DNA of 64,000 nucleotides from Franconibacter helveticus LMG 23732 (GTDB lineage Bacteria; Pseudomonadota; Gammaproteobacteria; Enterobacterales; Enterobacteriaceae). The stretch is taken from positions 62,001 to 126,000 of the forward strand of contig NZ_AWFX01000005.1 of the NCBI RefSeq assembly GCF_000463115.2. Reading direction: 5' to 3'. Below are positions 12,348 to 21,263 of the stretch, one piece after another. The notes under the pieces are model-generated. The model had not been told where the DNA came from. It saw only the letters and a list, made by a program, of their open reading frames with translations, and made no database searches. Numbering within the stretch: the stretch's first letter is position 1; each line of letters opens with the position of its first letter. Both the position numbers and the translations under genes were made by a program.

Positions 12348-13484
12348 ATGACATTCAATTTTGATGAGGGTATCGACCGCCGTCACAGCGACAGCGTGAA
12401 GTGGAATAAATATGGCGAAGCCGTGTTGCCCATGTGGGTGGCGGACACCGATTTTCGCGCCCCAGACTGCATTACAGAAGCGTTGCAGCGCCGGGTTGCG
12501 CATGGCGTTTTCGGCTACGGCGCTCATCCGCAGGGGCTTGAAGAAGCCACGATTAACTGGTGCGAGCGGCGTTACGGGTGGAAAGTGGAGCCGCAATGGC
12601 TGGTTTTTATGCCGGGCGTTGTCAGCGCCCTTAACCTTTGCGTCCGGGCGTTTACGCAGGGCGATGCGCTTTCCATCGCGCCCACGCCCATCTATCCGCC
12701 TTTTCGCCGGGCCGCCGCGCTCGCGCAGCGTCAGCAACTGCTTGCGCCATTACAGCTTATCGATAACCGCTGGCTTATCGATCTGGCGGCGGTTGAAGAG
12801 AAGCTTACCGGCCGGGAAGAACTGCTGATGCTCTGTAATCCGCAAAATCCCGGCGGGACGGTTTATAGCCGCGAAGAGCTGCTCGCGCAGCTGGAATTTG
12901 CCGAGCGGCATGATCTGATCGTTTGTTCCGACGAGATCCACTGCGATCTGCTGCTTGAGCCGGGCGTGCGCCATACGCCTTTTGCCTCGCTTAATGAAGC
13001 GGCGGCCCGGCGCAGCATTACGCTGATGTCGCCTTCCAAAAGCTTTAACATCGCAGGACTGGGCGCGTCGGTGGCGATTATTCCCAACCCTGAGCTACGT
13101 AAACGCTTTAGCCAGGCGATGGCGGGTATTGTGCCGCATGTGGATGTGCTGGCGTTAACCGCTGCTGAAGCCGCCTGGCGCGACGGCGAGCCGTGGCTTG
13201 CGGCGCAGTGCGACTACCTGCGCCGCAACCGCGACAGGTTATGCAGCGCGATAAACGCCCTGCCCGGCCTGCGCGTGGCGCCGCCGCAAGCCACCTATCT
13301 TGCCTGGGTGGATGCCAGCGGCCTGGAGGCAGAAAACCCGACGCGCTTTTTCCACGACGCCGGGTTAGGGTTTTCGCAAGGCCAGGACTTCGGCGAAGCG
13401 CAGTTTGTGCGCATTAACTTCGGCTGCACCGCCGCCACGCTTGACGAGGCGATACGCCGTTTGCAGGCCGCCGTTAAGGCTTGA
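12348..13484 (+). CDS. PatB/MalY-type PLP-dependent C-S lyase (aminotransferase class I/II)
   Basis: Fold-type I PLP enzyme of the MalY/PatB group, which cleaves cystathionine or cysteine conjugates to pyruvate, ammonia and a thiol. The 378 residues begin MTFNFDEGIDRRHSDSVKW and contain the group's LPMWVADTDF. The PLP Lys sits in SPSKSFNIAGL, with the AHPQG loop, NPQNPGG and SDEIHCDL patterns before it. In MalY the protein also represses MalT; nothing in the sequence tests that here. The 3' end overlaps the convergent alcohol dehydrogenase gene by 11 bp. Not present at this place in E. coli. Confidence 0.88.
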   Translation: MTFNFDEGIDRRHSDSVKWNKYGEAVLPMWVADTDFRAPDCITEALQRRVAHGVFGYGAHPQGLEEATINWCERRYGWKVEPQWLVFMPGVVSALNLCVRAFTQGDALSIAPTPIYPPFRRAAALAQRQQLLAPLQLIDNRWLIDLAAVEEKLTGREELLMLCNPQNPGGTVYSREELLAQLEFAERHDLIVCSDEIHCDLLLEPGVRHTPFASLNEAAARRSITLMSPSKSFNIAGLGASVAIIPNPELRKRFSQAMAGIVPHVDVLALTAAEAAWRDGEPWLAAQCDYLRRNRDRLCSAINALPGLRVAPPQATYLAWVDASGLEAENPTRFFHDAGLGFSQGQDFGEAQFVRINFGCTAATLDEAIRRLQAAVKA

Positions 13485-14640
13485 AGATGGCCCGCACGCA
13501 GCCATCTTCTTTGCTTTTGAACATTTCGTAGCCGCGCGGCGCGTCTTCCAGCGAAAAGCGGTGCGTCGCGAGAAAGTCAGTACGCAACTCGCCCCGCTCG
13601 GCATGGGTCAGCAAGGCTTTCATATAGTGCTGGCCATGCTGCTGCGCGGTACGGATGGTCAACCCCTTGTTCATCGCCACGCCGAGCGGGAATTTATCCA
13701 TCAGCCCGTAAACCCCAAGAATGGAGAGCGTGCCGCCCTTGCGACAACAGTAGATAGCCTGGCGCAGCGCGGTGCCGATGTCCGTATGCATACGCAGCGT
13801 TTGCTTCGTTTTATCATAGGCGTACTGCAACCCTTCCCCGTGCGCCTCCATGCCGACGGCATCAATGCAGCTGTCCGGCCCGCGTCCGTGGGTGATCTCA
13901 AGCAGCGCTTCATAGATATCCACTTTGGTGTAATCGAGCGCAATGGCGCCCACCAGATCGCGCGCCATCGCCAGCCTTTCCGGGAAGCGGTCGATAGCAA
14001 TCACTTTTTCCGCGCCCATAAGGTACGCGCTTTGCGCAGCCATTAAGCCCACGCCGCCGCAGCCCCAGACCGCCACCGTGTCGCCCGGGTGGATATTGCA
14101 AAAGTCGGCGCCCATATAGCCCGTCGGGGCGGCATCGGATAAAAACAGCGCCTGCTCATCGGAAACCGCATCCGGCACCACAAAGCAGTCGTTATCGGCA
14201 AAAGGCACACGCACATATTCCGCATGTGAACCCGCATAGCCGCCAAAGGCATGGCTGTAGGCATAGATGCCCGCTGTCGGGTAGCCGAGGATTTTTTCCT
14301 GCATGTGGGCGTTAGGGTTGGTGTTATCGCAGCAGGAATAGAGATGGTGCTGGCAGTACCAGCAGGAGCCGCAGGCGATAAAAGAAGGCACCACAACCCG
14401 GTCGCCGCGTCGGATATGTTTCACCTCCGGCCCGACTTCCACCACTTCGCCCATAAACTCATGGCCTAAAATATCCCCTTCTTCCATGCTGGGGATAAGG
14501 CCGTCAATAACGTGTAAATCCGAACCGCAGGTCGTGGTCAACCCTACTTTAATAATGGCGTCGTGCGGGTTAACGAGAACCGGGTCCGCTACCGTTTCCA
14601 CTTTTAAATCATTTACGCCGTTCCAGCATAGTGCTCGCAT
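13474..14640 (-). CDS. Zinc-dependent alcohol dehydrogenase, FdhA/threonine dehydrogenase-like
   Basis: Medium-chain dehydrogenase/reductase, 388 residues. The catalytic zinc ligands are seen in TTCGSDLHVIDG (Cys and His) and GHEFMG; the structural zinc lobe has the Cys cluster CGSCWYCQHHLYSCC. The NAD-binding motif is VAVWGCGGVGLMAA. An insert DAVGMEAHG and the C-terminal YEMFKSKEDGCVRAIFKP are typical of the glutathione-independent formaldehyde dehydrogenase-like branch; the substrate cannot be fixed from sequence. It starts 4 bp after the SRPBCC gene stop, so the two form an operon. Confidence 0.88.
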   Translation of the reverse strand: MRALCWNGVNDLKVETVADPVLVNPHDAIIKVGLTTTCGSDLHVIDGLIPSMEEGDILGHEFMGEVVEVGPEVKHIRRGDRVVVPSFIACGSCWYCQHHLYSCCDNTNPNAHMQEKILGYPTAGIYAYSHAFGGYAGSHAEYVRVPFADNDCFVVPDAVSDEQALFLSDAAPTGYMGADFCNIHPGDTVAVWGCGGVGLMAAQSAYLMGAEKVIAIDRFPERLAMARDLVGAIALDYTKVDIYEALLEITHGRGPDSCIDAVGMEAHGEGLQYAYDKTKQTLRMHTDIGTALRQAIYCCRKGGTLSILGVYGLMDKFPLGVAMNKGLTIRTAQQHGQHYMKALLTHAERGELRTDFLATHRFSLEDAPRGYEMFKSKEDGCVRAIFKP

Positions 14641-14644
14641 ACGC

Positions 14645-15187
14645 TTACTCCTCCGCTTTATCCATTCCCCCGTGGCGCCCCGCAGGTTGCGGCACGTTAG
14701 TGGCTATCTCTCCGGTTTCGGCAAGGCTTTTAAACCGACGCAGCGCCTGGCTTAACATCGCCTCCGGCACCACATCCATTTTTTTCGACAGCCATTCGCC
14801 AAGAAAGCCGCCGGGCGGGTCGAAATGCATGGCGAGCGTCACTTCGGTTCCCCGCTCGTCGGAAACGGGCTGGAAAGAGAGCCTGCCGGCGTTAGGCACG
14901 CTGGCTTTGTCGTCCGACGCCCAGCTGATGTAGCGCCCGGGCTGCTCGTCCACGATATGCGCGTCCCACTCAAGTTTGCGGCCAAGGGGCAGCTTCACCT
15001 GCCAGCGCGAGGAGGTATCGCTCAGAATAGTGATAATGGCGAAATGATGCATGATGCGCGGCAGCGTGCCGGGATCGCGCCAGAGGTGATAAAGCTCCTC
15101 AGGGGAGCGGTGAATAAGGATGGAGCGACGCAAGCCCTGCTCCTCTTGCCGGGCGTCGGTCCGGGTATTCTCTGCGTTCTGCTGCAT
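14645..15187 (-). CDS. SRPBCC (START-like) domain protein
   Basis: 180-residue protein with the SRPBCC hydrophobic-pocket fold of the cyclase/dehydrase group. Recognisable pieces are RRSILIHRSPEELYHLWRD at the N-terminus, the strand SSRWQVKLPLGRKLEWDA and the long C-terminal helix WLSKKMDVVPEAMLSQALRRFK. The ligand is unknown. It is the first gene of a two-gene unit with the zinc alcohol dehydrogenase, so a role in binding or presenting a hydrophobic substrate is possible, but this is inference. Confidence 0.8.
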   Translation of the reverse strand: MQQNAENTRTDARQEEQGLRRSILIHRSPEELYHLWRDPGTLPRIMHHFAIITILSDTSSRWQVKLPLGRKLEWDAHIVDEQPGRYISWASDDKASVPNAGRLSFQPVSDERGTEVTLAMHFDPPGGFLGEWLSKKMDVVPEAMLSQALRRFKSLAETGEIATNVPQPAGRHGGMDKAEE

Positions 15188-15266
15188 TGGTCTCTCCCGT
15201 CAGGTCGATGGAATGCGCTTTCCTTTTCGTTGTTCTCCTGTGAAAAGTCCTCATTAACTATAGTGC

Positions 15267-15300
15267 AAAAACAGGGCGGCCCGCCGACGGGCCGCCCTGT
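15267..15300 (-). terminator. Intrinsic terminator downstream of yecM
   Basis: A perfect 13-bp stem ACAGGGCGGCCCG / CGGGCCGCCCTGT with a 4-base loop is followed on the minus strand by TTTTGC. It separates yecM from the SRPBCC-alcohol dehydrogenase operon. Confidence 0.85.
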
Positions 15301-15310
15301 TACGCCGCAG

Positions 15311-15874
15311 CTACGCCTGTTGTTCGCTCGCCACAATCTCTTCAATGGAAAAAGGATGAAACTTGATGGTGACCGTTTTGTCGGTTACGGCGAGCGTGGG
15401 ATTAGGCAGGCGTTCCCCCTCCCCTTTCGGCGAGCTGGTTTTTACCGCTATGCCCGGCTGGGCTAACCCTTCGTCAGAAAGCAGCGCCAGCGCGCGGGCG
15501 TTTAAGGTTTCCGGCGCGCCCGGCAGCACGATCTCAATATGTTCCCAGCCCTCAATCGGATAGCGTTTTTCGCCAGGCCAGGGCAGCTCGACGATATGAA
15601 AGCGCCAGTGGTCGACGCAAACGGGTTCATGCAGGCGGAACAGGCAGATAGTCCGCCCGTTAATGATATTTTCTGAGAGCAGCTCGCCGCACTGCAAAAA
15701 CCCGTCGCGCCAGCGCTCCGCCGTGGCGTTCTGGTGGCAGCGCAGGGAGATGTGGTCGGCGTTCAGCGGGGCGAGATCCAGCCCCAGTCGTGCGGCAAGG
15801 CCGGTCAGTGCGGTGGTGAAACGGGGCAAATCCCCGGCGATGTCAGTCAGTTCGTCAATGGCCTGCCAGTTCAT
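15311..15874 (-). CDS. yecM: VOC-superfamily protein YecM
   Basis: Conserved metal-enzyme-like protein of the vicinal oxygen chelate fold; no reaction is known. The start at 15874 gives MNWQAIDELTDIAGDLPRF, matching the usual N-terminus (187 residues); an upstream in-frame start at 15895 would add MTHREKP and is less likely. The segments DHISLRCHQNATAERWR and GWEHIEIVLPG supply conserved His/Glu residues in a likely metal site. Divergent from argS, as in E. coli. Confidence 0.93.
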   Translation of the reverse strand: MNWQAIDELTDIAGDLPRFTTALTGLAARLGLDLAPLNADHISLRCHQNATAERWRDGFLQCGELLSENIINGRTICLFRLHEPVCVDHWRFHIVELPWPGEKRYPIEGWEHIEIVLPGAPETLNARALALLSDEGLAQPGIAVKTSSPKGEGERLPNPTLAVTDKTVTIKFHPFSIEEIVASEQQA

Positions 15875-16052
15875 GGGCTTCTCTCTGTGCGTCAAAAGGC
15901 GCTAATCTACCCTGGCGAGCGGCGCATGATAACCCCTGTCACAGCCGGGCTGACGCCTGTTGTCAAATGCAGTATACTTCCCGCCTTATTTTTTCCATTG
16001 TCGTCGCCCTGGCGGATAAAAACAGGCGGCGAGCGTAACGTAAGGTATCCCG

Positions 16053-17789
16053 GTGAATATTCAGGCTCTTCTCTCCGATAAAGTCAGTCAGGCACTGATT
16101 GCCGCAGGCGCGCCTGCGGATTGCGAACCGCAGGTTCGTCAGTCAGCCAAAGTGCAGTTCGGCGACTATCAGGCCAATGGCGTGATGGCAGTCGCTAAAA
16201 AACTGGGCATGGCGCCGCGACAACTCGCAGACCAGGTCATCGCCCATCTCGACCTCACCGGGATCGCCAGCAAAGTGGAAATCGCCGGGCCGGGCTTTAT
16301 CAATATTTTCCTCGACCCGCAGTTCCTTGCGAAAAACATCGACGCCGCCGTGGCGTCTGAACGCGCGGGCGTAGCGAAAGCCGCCGAGCCGCAAACCATT
16401 GTGGTGGACTACTCCGCGCCGAACGTGGCGAAAGAGATGCACGTGGGTCATGTGCGCTCCACCATCATCGGCGACGCCGCGGTGCGCACGCTGGAATTCC
16501 TCGGCCATAAAGTCATTCGCGCCAACCACGTCGGCGACTGGGGCACCCAGTTCGGCATGCTGATCGCCTACCTTGAGAAACAGCAGCAGGAAAACGCCGG
16601 CGAAATGGCGCTGGCGGATCTCGAAGGCTTCTACCGCGAAGCGAAAAAGCACTACGACGAAGACGAAGCCTTCGCCGAGCGCGCGCGCGGCTACGTGGTG
16701 AAACTTCAGGGCGGCGACGAATACTGCCGCGAGATGTGGCGCAAGCTCGTCGACATCACCATGACCCAGAACCAGATAACCTATAAACGCCTGAACGTGA
16801 CGCTGACCCGCGACGACGTGATGGGCGAAAGCCTCTACAACCCGATGCTGCCGGGCATCGTGGCGGATCTCAAAGCCAAAGGTCTGGCGGTAGAGAGCGA
16901 AGGCGCAACGGTTGTTTTCCTCGACGAGTACAAGAATAAAGAAGGCGAGCCGATGGGCGTCATCATCCAGAAAAAGGATGGCGGCTACCTTTACACCACC
17001 ACGGATATCGCCTGCGCAAAATACCGCTACGAGACGCTGCACGCCGACCGCGTGCTTTATTACATCGACTCCCGCCAGCACCAGCACCTGATGCAGGCAT
17101 GGACCATCGTGCGTAAAGCGGGTTATGTGCCAGAATCCGTGCCGCTGGAGCACCATATGTTCGGCATGATGCTCGGCAAGGATGGCAAACCGTTCAAAAC
17201 CCGCGCCGGGGGCACCATCAAGCTCTCCGAACTGCTGGACGAAGCGCTGGATCGCGCACGCCGTCTGGTGAGCGAAAAGAACCCGGACATGTCCGCCGAA
17301 GAGCTGGAAAAACTGGCGCACGTGGTGGGTATTGGCGCGGTGAAATACGCCGATCTCTCCAAGAGCCGCACCACCGACTACATCTTCGACTGGGATAACA
17401 TGCTGGCGTTTGAGGGCAATACCGCCCCTTATATGCAGTATGCCTATACCCGTGTGCTCTCTGTATTTCGCAAAGCGGAAATTGACGAAAGCGCTCTGCT
17501 CAGCGCGCCGGTGGTTATCACCGAAGATCGCGAAGCGCAGCTCGCCGCCCGCCTGCTGCAATTTGAAGAGACGCTGGCTGTGGTCGCGCGCGAAGGCACG
17601 CCGCATGTTATGTGCGCTTACCTTTACGACCTGGCGGGCCTGTTCTCCGGCTTCTATGAGCACTGCCCGATCCTGAGCGCGGAAAGCATCGAGGTTCGCA
17701 ACAGCCGTCTGAAGCTGGCGCTGCTGACGGCGAAAACGCTGAAACTGGGTCTGGATACACTCGGTATCGAAACCGTCGAGCGTATGTAA
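16053..17789 (+). CDS. argS: Arginyl-tRNA synthetase
   Basis: Class I synthetase charging tRNA-Arg. The HIGH-like motif is [19 protein letters not shown] (the HVGH form typical of ArgRS) and the KMSKS-like loop is degenerate ([10 protein letters not shown]), as usual for this enzyme. The C-terminal DALR anticodon-binding domain ends in [14 protein letters not shown]. 578 residues. It starts with GTG at 16053, preceded by a GTAAGG ribosome-binding site. Confidence 0.97.
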   Translation: MNIQALLSDKVSQALIAAGAPADCEPQVRQSAKVQFGDYQANGVMAVAKKLGMAPRQLADQVIAHLDLTGIASKVEIAGPGFINIFLDPQFLAKNIDAAVASERAGVAKAAEPQTIVVDYSAPNVAKEMHVGHVRSTIIGDAAVRTLEFLGHKVIRANHVGDWGTQFGMLIAYLEKQQQENAGEMALADLEGFYREAKKHYDEDEAFAERARGYVVKLQGGDEYCREMWRKLVDITMTQNQITYKRLNVTLTRDDVMGESLYNPMLPGIVADLKAKGLAVESEGATVVFLDEYKNKEGEPMGVIIQKKDGGYLYTTTDIACAKYRYETLHADRVLYYIDSRQHQHLMQAWTIVRKAGYVPESVPLEHHMFGMMLGKDGKPFKTRAGGTIKLSELLDEALDRARRLVSEKNPDMSAEELEKLAHVVGIGAVKYADLSKSRTTDYIFDWDNMLAFEGNTAPYMQYAYTRVLSVFRKAEIDESALLSAPVVITEDREAQLAARLLQFEETLAVVAREGTPHVMCAYLYDLAGLFSGFYEHCPILSAESIEVRNSRLKLALLTAKTLKLGLDTLGIETVERM

Positions 17790-17800
17790 TAAACGAAAAA

Positions 17801-17868
17801 GCCCGCTTGCGGCGGGCGTTTTCCGGTTCTGACAGTGAAACAGCCCGCCCTCCGGCGGGCTTTTTTTT
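17801..17868. terminator. Tandem terminators between argS and the convergent rhiN-like gene
   Basis: Two successive hairpins: GCCCGC / GCGGGC (17801-17817) and GCCCGCC / GGCGGGC (17843-17860), the second followed by eight T. The T-run overlaps the stop codon of the convergent rhiN-like gene (17867-17869), so the intergenic space is fully used by terminators. Confidence 0.85.
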
Positions 17869-19006
17869 ACAAATAAGCCCGCAGAAATTCCGTCAGGGCG
17901 AGAATAGCCATCGCCTGGCCGTAAGGCATCGAGGTCAGCGGGATCTGGCGATAAAACTCAAGATCGCGCCCCATTCCGGTGCCGAATGAAACCTGCAATA
18001 ACTCACCCTGCGGCGAGATATTGGCGATCACGCCTTTAATGGCTTTCTCCGCTACGGGCGCGTACGCCTTGCTGATGTAACGTTTACGCACCGCTTTCAA
18101 AATCCCATAAGCAAACCCGGCTGTCGCAGAGGCTTCCAGATAGGATTTCGGATCGTCAAGCAGCGTATGCCAGAGCCCGCTGTCGTCCTGACACTTCGCC
18201 AGCGCCGCGACCTGGTTTTCCAGCACCTGAACCAGGTAGCGGCGGGTGGCGTTGTTTTCCGGCCAGTCCATCAGTTCCAGGAAATCAGGAATGACGATGG
18301 TCAACCAGCTGTTGCCGCGCGCCCAGCGGGCGCTGGCGAAGTTATGGTTGCCCTCGTAGCTCCAGCCGTGGAACCAGAGCCCGGTCTCCCGGTCCATCAG
18401 GTTCTGCACGTGAAGCAGGAATTGATACACCGCCTCTTCCACATACTCCGGTTTGCCGAGCAGCTTGCCGATTTTAGCCAGCGGCAGCACCGTCATCATC
18501 AACGTGTCGTCCCACATTTGCTGATGGTTTTCTTCAGCAAGGGTAATGTGTTGCATGCCGCCGTGTTCAGTGCGCGGCATCTCATACATTGCCCACTCCG
18601 CCCAGCTTTCAAGCCAGGGGAGCAGCGCCGGGTTGCCCGTCTCTTCATAGCGGTACGCCAGCGTCAAAAACGGCGCCATGGTATTGACGTTTTTGGTGGT
18701 CGCGCCTTCGGCGAAACGGTCGGCGAACCAGCTGTCGATGACATCGCGCATCTGCTCATCGCCCGTCTGGCGATAATAGTGATACATGCCGTAAAGCCCG
18801 ACGCCGTGCGTCCATTCCCAGCCGGCCCAGCCTTTGGTGTCTATCACCCGCCCGTCATCCAGGCGCAGCAAAAACTGACCGGTTTCATCCTTAATATTGA
18901 CCAGATTATCCGTCATCTTGCGGATGAGGGATTTTAGCTCGTCCCGGGCGATAAAACGTTCCGGCTGGCGCAGCAGCGCGCTGTGTTTGACAGGATAGAC
19001 AATCAT
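17867..19006 (-). CDS. rhiN: GH105 unsaturated rhamnogalacturonyl hydrolase (RhiN/YteR-like)
   Basis: Cytoplasmic glycoside hydrolase of family 105 that removes the unsaturated galacturonyl residue from rhamnogalacturonan oligomers produced by lyases. 379 residues with the (alpha/alpha)6-barrel signature: WEWTHGVGLYGMYHYY, and MWDDTLMMTVLPLAKIG, whose Asp corresponds to the general acid in YteR, followed by HGWSYEGNHNFASARWARGN. No signal peptide, in line with a cytoplasmic enzyme. It starts 4 bp after the stop of the GPH-type transporter gene, the same pairing as rhiTN in Dickeya. Confidence 0.88.
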   Translation of the reverse strand: MIVYPVKHSALLRQPERFIARDELKSLIRKMTDNLVNIKDETGQFLLRLDDGRVIDTKGWAGWEWTHGVGLYGMYHYYRQTGDEQMRDVIDSWFADRFAEGATTKNVNTMAPFLTLAYRYEETGNPALLPWLESWAEWAMYEMPRTEHGGMQHITLAEENHQQMWDDTLMMTVLPLAKIGKLLGKPEYVEEAVYQFLLHVQNLMDRETGLWFHGWSYEGNHNFASARWARGNSWLTIVIPDFLELMDWPENNATRRYLVQVLENQVAALAKCQDDSGLWHTLLDDPKSYLEASATAGFAYGILKAVRKRYISKAYAPVAEKAIKGVIANISPQGELLQVSFGTGMGRDLEFYRQIPLTSMPYGQAMAILALTEFLRAYL

Positions 19007-19010
19007 TTAC

Positions 19011-20603
19011 TTATCCTCTGATGGGTGACGAATTCAGATCGCGCTCCTCTTTAAGCGAAGGCGCCGCGGGCTTATGGCGATTGAGAAAACCGATGTTGTT
19101 ATTGCCCCACAGGTTTTCATACGGCATGCCGGCCAGCATCTCTACGGTCGCACGCGCCTGCGGAGTAGCCGATTCCGGCACCGCGCGGTTGGCGACCCGC
19201 ATTTTGGCGGTCTCTTCGCGCAGCACGCTGTGGGTTTTCAGGTTGAGCTTAAAGCGCAGCGAGACAAGAAAACCGCAGGCCAGCACCAGCACGGTGCCAA
19301 CGCTCAGGATCAACAGAATGGTATGGCTGACGGCAGGCGGCTGGCTGCTCTGACCGGAAACGAAGCCGGACAACTGCATGACAATGCCTACCAGCATCAC
19401 TGCGCCAGCCTGCGACGCTTTACGGGTGAGCGTCATGATGCCGGCGAAAATCCCTTCGCGGCGCTGGCCGGTGATCACTTCATCGACATCCGCTATATAG
19501 GTATAAGTGTTCCATGGCACGTAGTTGATACCGCCGCGCCCCAGCCCGGCCATCGCCGAAACCAGCAGCAGCAGAGAGTAAACGTCGCTCAGCCCGGCGT
19601 AATAAAGCACCGCATAAGAGATGGAGCTTAAGCCAAACAGCACCACCACCAGACGGTAAGAAGGCGCTGGCCCGAAACGAATACAGAGCGGGATCATGCC
19701 GATAACGGCGATGAATTGCAGAATAGCCATGGTGCCGAGCAGGTTAGACGCCATCGACGGGCTTTGCATCAGCACGAAAACCACGTAGTAAGTGAACACC
19801 GCATTAAACACGTCCTGGGCGATATAGCCGCCGAGGTACATGCCAAGATGCTGGCGGAAAATCTTGATGCGCAGCGTTGAGCTTAATTCCGTTGTCAGGC
19901 GGCTCAGGCTCTGGCGCAGCGTCAGGCTTTTCTTCTCCTCTTCCGCCCGCAAGGCGGCTTGCGTCCACTCTTCTCGCGGCCGCTCCCAGGTAAAGATCCA
20001 GACCAGCGTCAGCATAATGGCGCACAGCACCGCAAAGACCACGCTCGCGTAAAAGAAAGAGACGGCGTTGTCTTTGCCGAAGTGATTGATAAGGATGCCC
20101 GGCAGGAAGGAAGCGAGGATGGCGGACATCTGCGCCATAGAAATGCGCGCGCCGGAAAATTTGGTTTTCTGTTTGAAGTCGTCGGTCATCTCCGGCACCA
20201 GCGTTTCATAAGGCACCAGAATCATGGTGTAGACCACATCAAACACCAGATAAGTCAGCAGGTAATACCAGTAGTTCATGCCGCCGACCCACATCAGGCA
20301 GTAGCTAAAGACGCAGGGAATGCCGAGCAGAATAAAGAACTTGCGGCGGCCAAAACGTTTGCCAAGCCAGGTAGAGCCGAAGTTATCCGTGAGGAAGCCC
20401 ATTAGCGGGCTGACCACGGCATCGAGCACGCGCGCCATGGCAAAGATAAAAGTCGCCTCGATGGGCGTCAGCCCGCAGAAGGTGGTGTAGAAGTAAAGCA
20501 GCCAGGCCGCCGTCAGCGCGGTGGTTCCTGCGCCGAGGAAATCGCCTGAACCATAAGCGAGGTAATTAGCGAGTCCAATTTTACGCGTTTTCATTGCCGT
20601 CAA
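19011..20603 (-). CDS. rhiT: GPH-family sugar transporter, RhiT-like (rhamnogalacturonide uptake)
   Basis: Secondary transporter of the glycoside-pentoside-hexuronide:cation symporter family with about 12 membrane segments in 530 residues. The N-terminal NYLAYGSGDFLGAGTTALTA, the LMGFLTDNFGSTWLGKRFGRRK loop and VPYETLVPEMTDD are family hallmarks. Its partner GH105 gene follows at 4 bp, suggesting import of rhamnogalacturonan disaccharides for cytoplasmic hydrolysis. No extracellular lyase is visible in the window, so substrates would have to come from elsewhere in the genome or from other bacteria. A KdgR-like box lies about 160 bp upstream. The name is assigned from family and context. Confidence 0.82.
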   Translation of the reverse strand: MTAMKTRKIGLANYLAYGSGDFLGAGTTALTAAWLLYFYTTFCGLTPIEATFIFAMARVLDAVVSPLMGFLTDNFGSTWLGKRFGRRKFFILLGIPCVFSYCLMWVGGMNYWYYLLTYLVFDVVYTMILVPYETLVPEMTDDFKQKTKFSGARISMAQMSAILASFLPGILINHFGKDNAVSFFYASVVFAVLCAIMLTLVWIFTWERPREEWTQAALRAEEEKKSLTLRQSLSRLTTELSSTLRIKIFRQHLGMYLGGYIAQDVFNAVFTYYVVFVLMQSPSMASNLLGTMAILQFIAVIGMIPLCIRFGPAPSYRLVVVLFGLSSISYAVLYYAGLSDVYSLLLLVSAMAGLGRGGINYVPWNTYTYIADVDEVITGQRREGIFAGIMTLTRKASQAGAVMLVGIVMQLSGFVSGQSSQPPAVSHTILLILSVGTVLVLACGFLVSLRFKLNLKTHSVLREETAKMRVANRAVPESATPQARATVEMLAGMPYENLWGNNNIGFLNRHKPAAPSLKEERDLNSSPIRG

Positions 20604-20763
20604 CCCTGTGTTTTATGCTGGAAGCCTCCGGCCAGGCAGAGGCGCCATTAACGCTGTCACGGCTAAAGTAAAAGTAAGGCGCAGGGGAAACCTTTTTCTT
20701 TTTGCCACCGCCCGGTCGGAACTGGCAAAAATACAAAGAGTTCCGTTATCGGCTTCACCGATT

Positions 20764-20782
20764 TATAAAACAGCGTTTCACA
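20764..20782. promoter_or_regulatory. KdgR-like operator upstream of rhiT
   Basis: TATAAAACA-G-CGTTTCACA agrees with the KdgR consensus AATRAAAYR-N-YRTTTYATT at about 15 of 18 positions. KdgR controls pectin and galacturonate genes in enterobacteria, and rhiTN in Dickeya is under RhaS with KdgR influence, so the location fits. This is a consensus match made by eye. Confidence 0.5.
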
Positions 20783-20870
20783 GGGTTCAAAGCGAGAGTT
20801 TAAAAATGCGGGCCAGCCGTCATATTTAGCAGGCCCGTGAGAGGACGTTGAAGAATAAAGAAAAGCGCCG

Positions 20871-21263
20871 TTAGCGGTAGTTAACAATAACCTGATTGCT
20901 GAGCACCCGCAGCGGCGGGAAAAGCTTGCCGCCGCCTGGCACTTCCCAGACGAAACGCAGCGGCTCGCTGGCTGGCACGTTGGCGAAAGCGCGCGTCGTG
21001 CCCGTTTGCCCCTCTATTTCAGTACAGCGGGATTGCGAACACAGGCGCACCAGCAGCCCGGCGGGCGTCGGCCCGATGAGCTCATAACGCCAGGCGACCA
21101 GCGTCATCAGGCCGTCTGGCGGTTGCGCAGGCGCCAGCGGCAACGAAGAGATAACCTGTCCGCGATAGCCCAGACTGATGCCTTTGCTGCTTGCCTGCCA
21201 CGCGCCTTCGCCTGCGGCGTGAGCCAGTAAGGGCAGCATCAGCAACCACAATAACCTGCGCAT
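20871..21263 (-). CDS. flhE: Flagellar protein FlhE
   Basis: Periplasmic protein of the flhBAE operon; in Salmonella and E. coli it affects proton leakage through the flagellar export gate. 130 residues with a clear signal peptide (MRRLLWLLMLPLLAHAAGEG) and two Cys residues in LVRLCSQSRCTEIEG that could form a disulfide. Its start overlaps the flhA stop by one base (TAATG). Confidence 0.95.
   Translation of the reverse strand: MRRLLWLLMLPLLAHAAGEGAWQASSKGISLGYRGQVISSLPLAPAQPPDGLMTLVAWRYELIGPTPAGLLVRLCSQSRCTEIEGQTGTTRAFANVPASEPLRFVWEVPGGGKLFPPLRVLSNQVIVNYR

Noticed and set aside
16143-17663. 506-codon open frame on the minus strand opposite argS
   Set aside because: Shadow of argS with His/Phe/Val-rich composition; no recognisable domain or start signal.
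20746-20753. Perfect sigma28 -10 element (GCCGATAA on the minus strand) upstream of rhiT
   Set aside because: At the required 11-bp spacing the -35 position reads TGTTTTAT, which does not match TAAAGTTT, so no sigma28 promoter is claimed.
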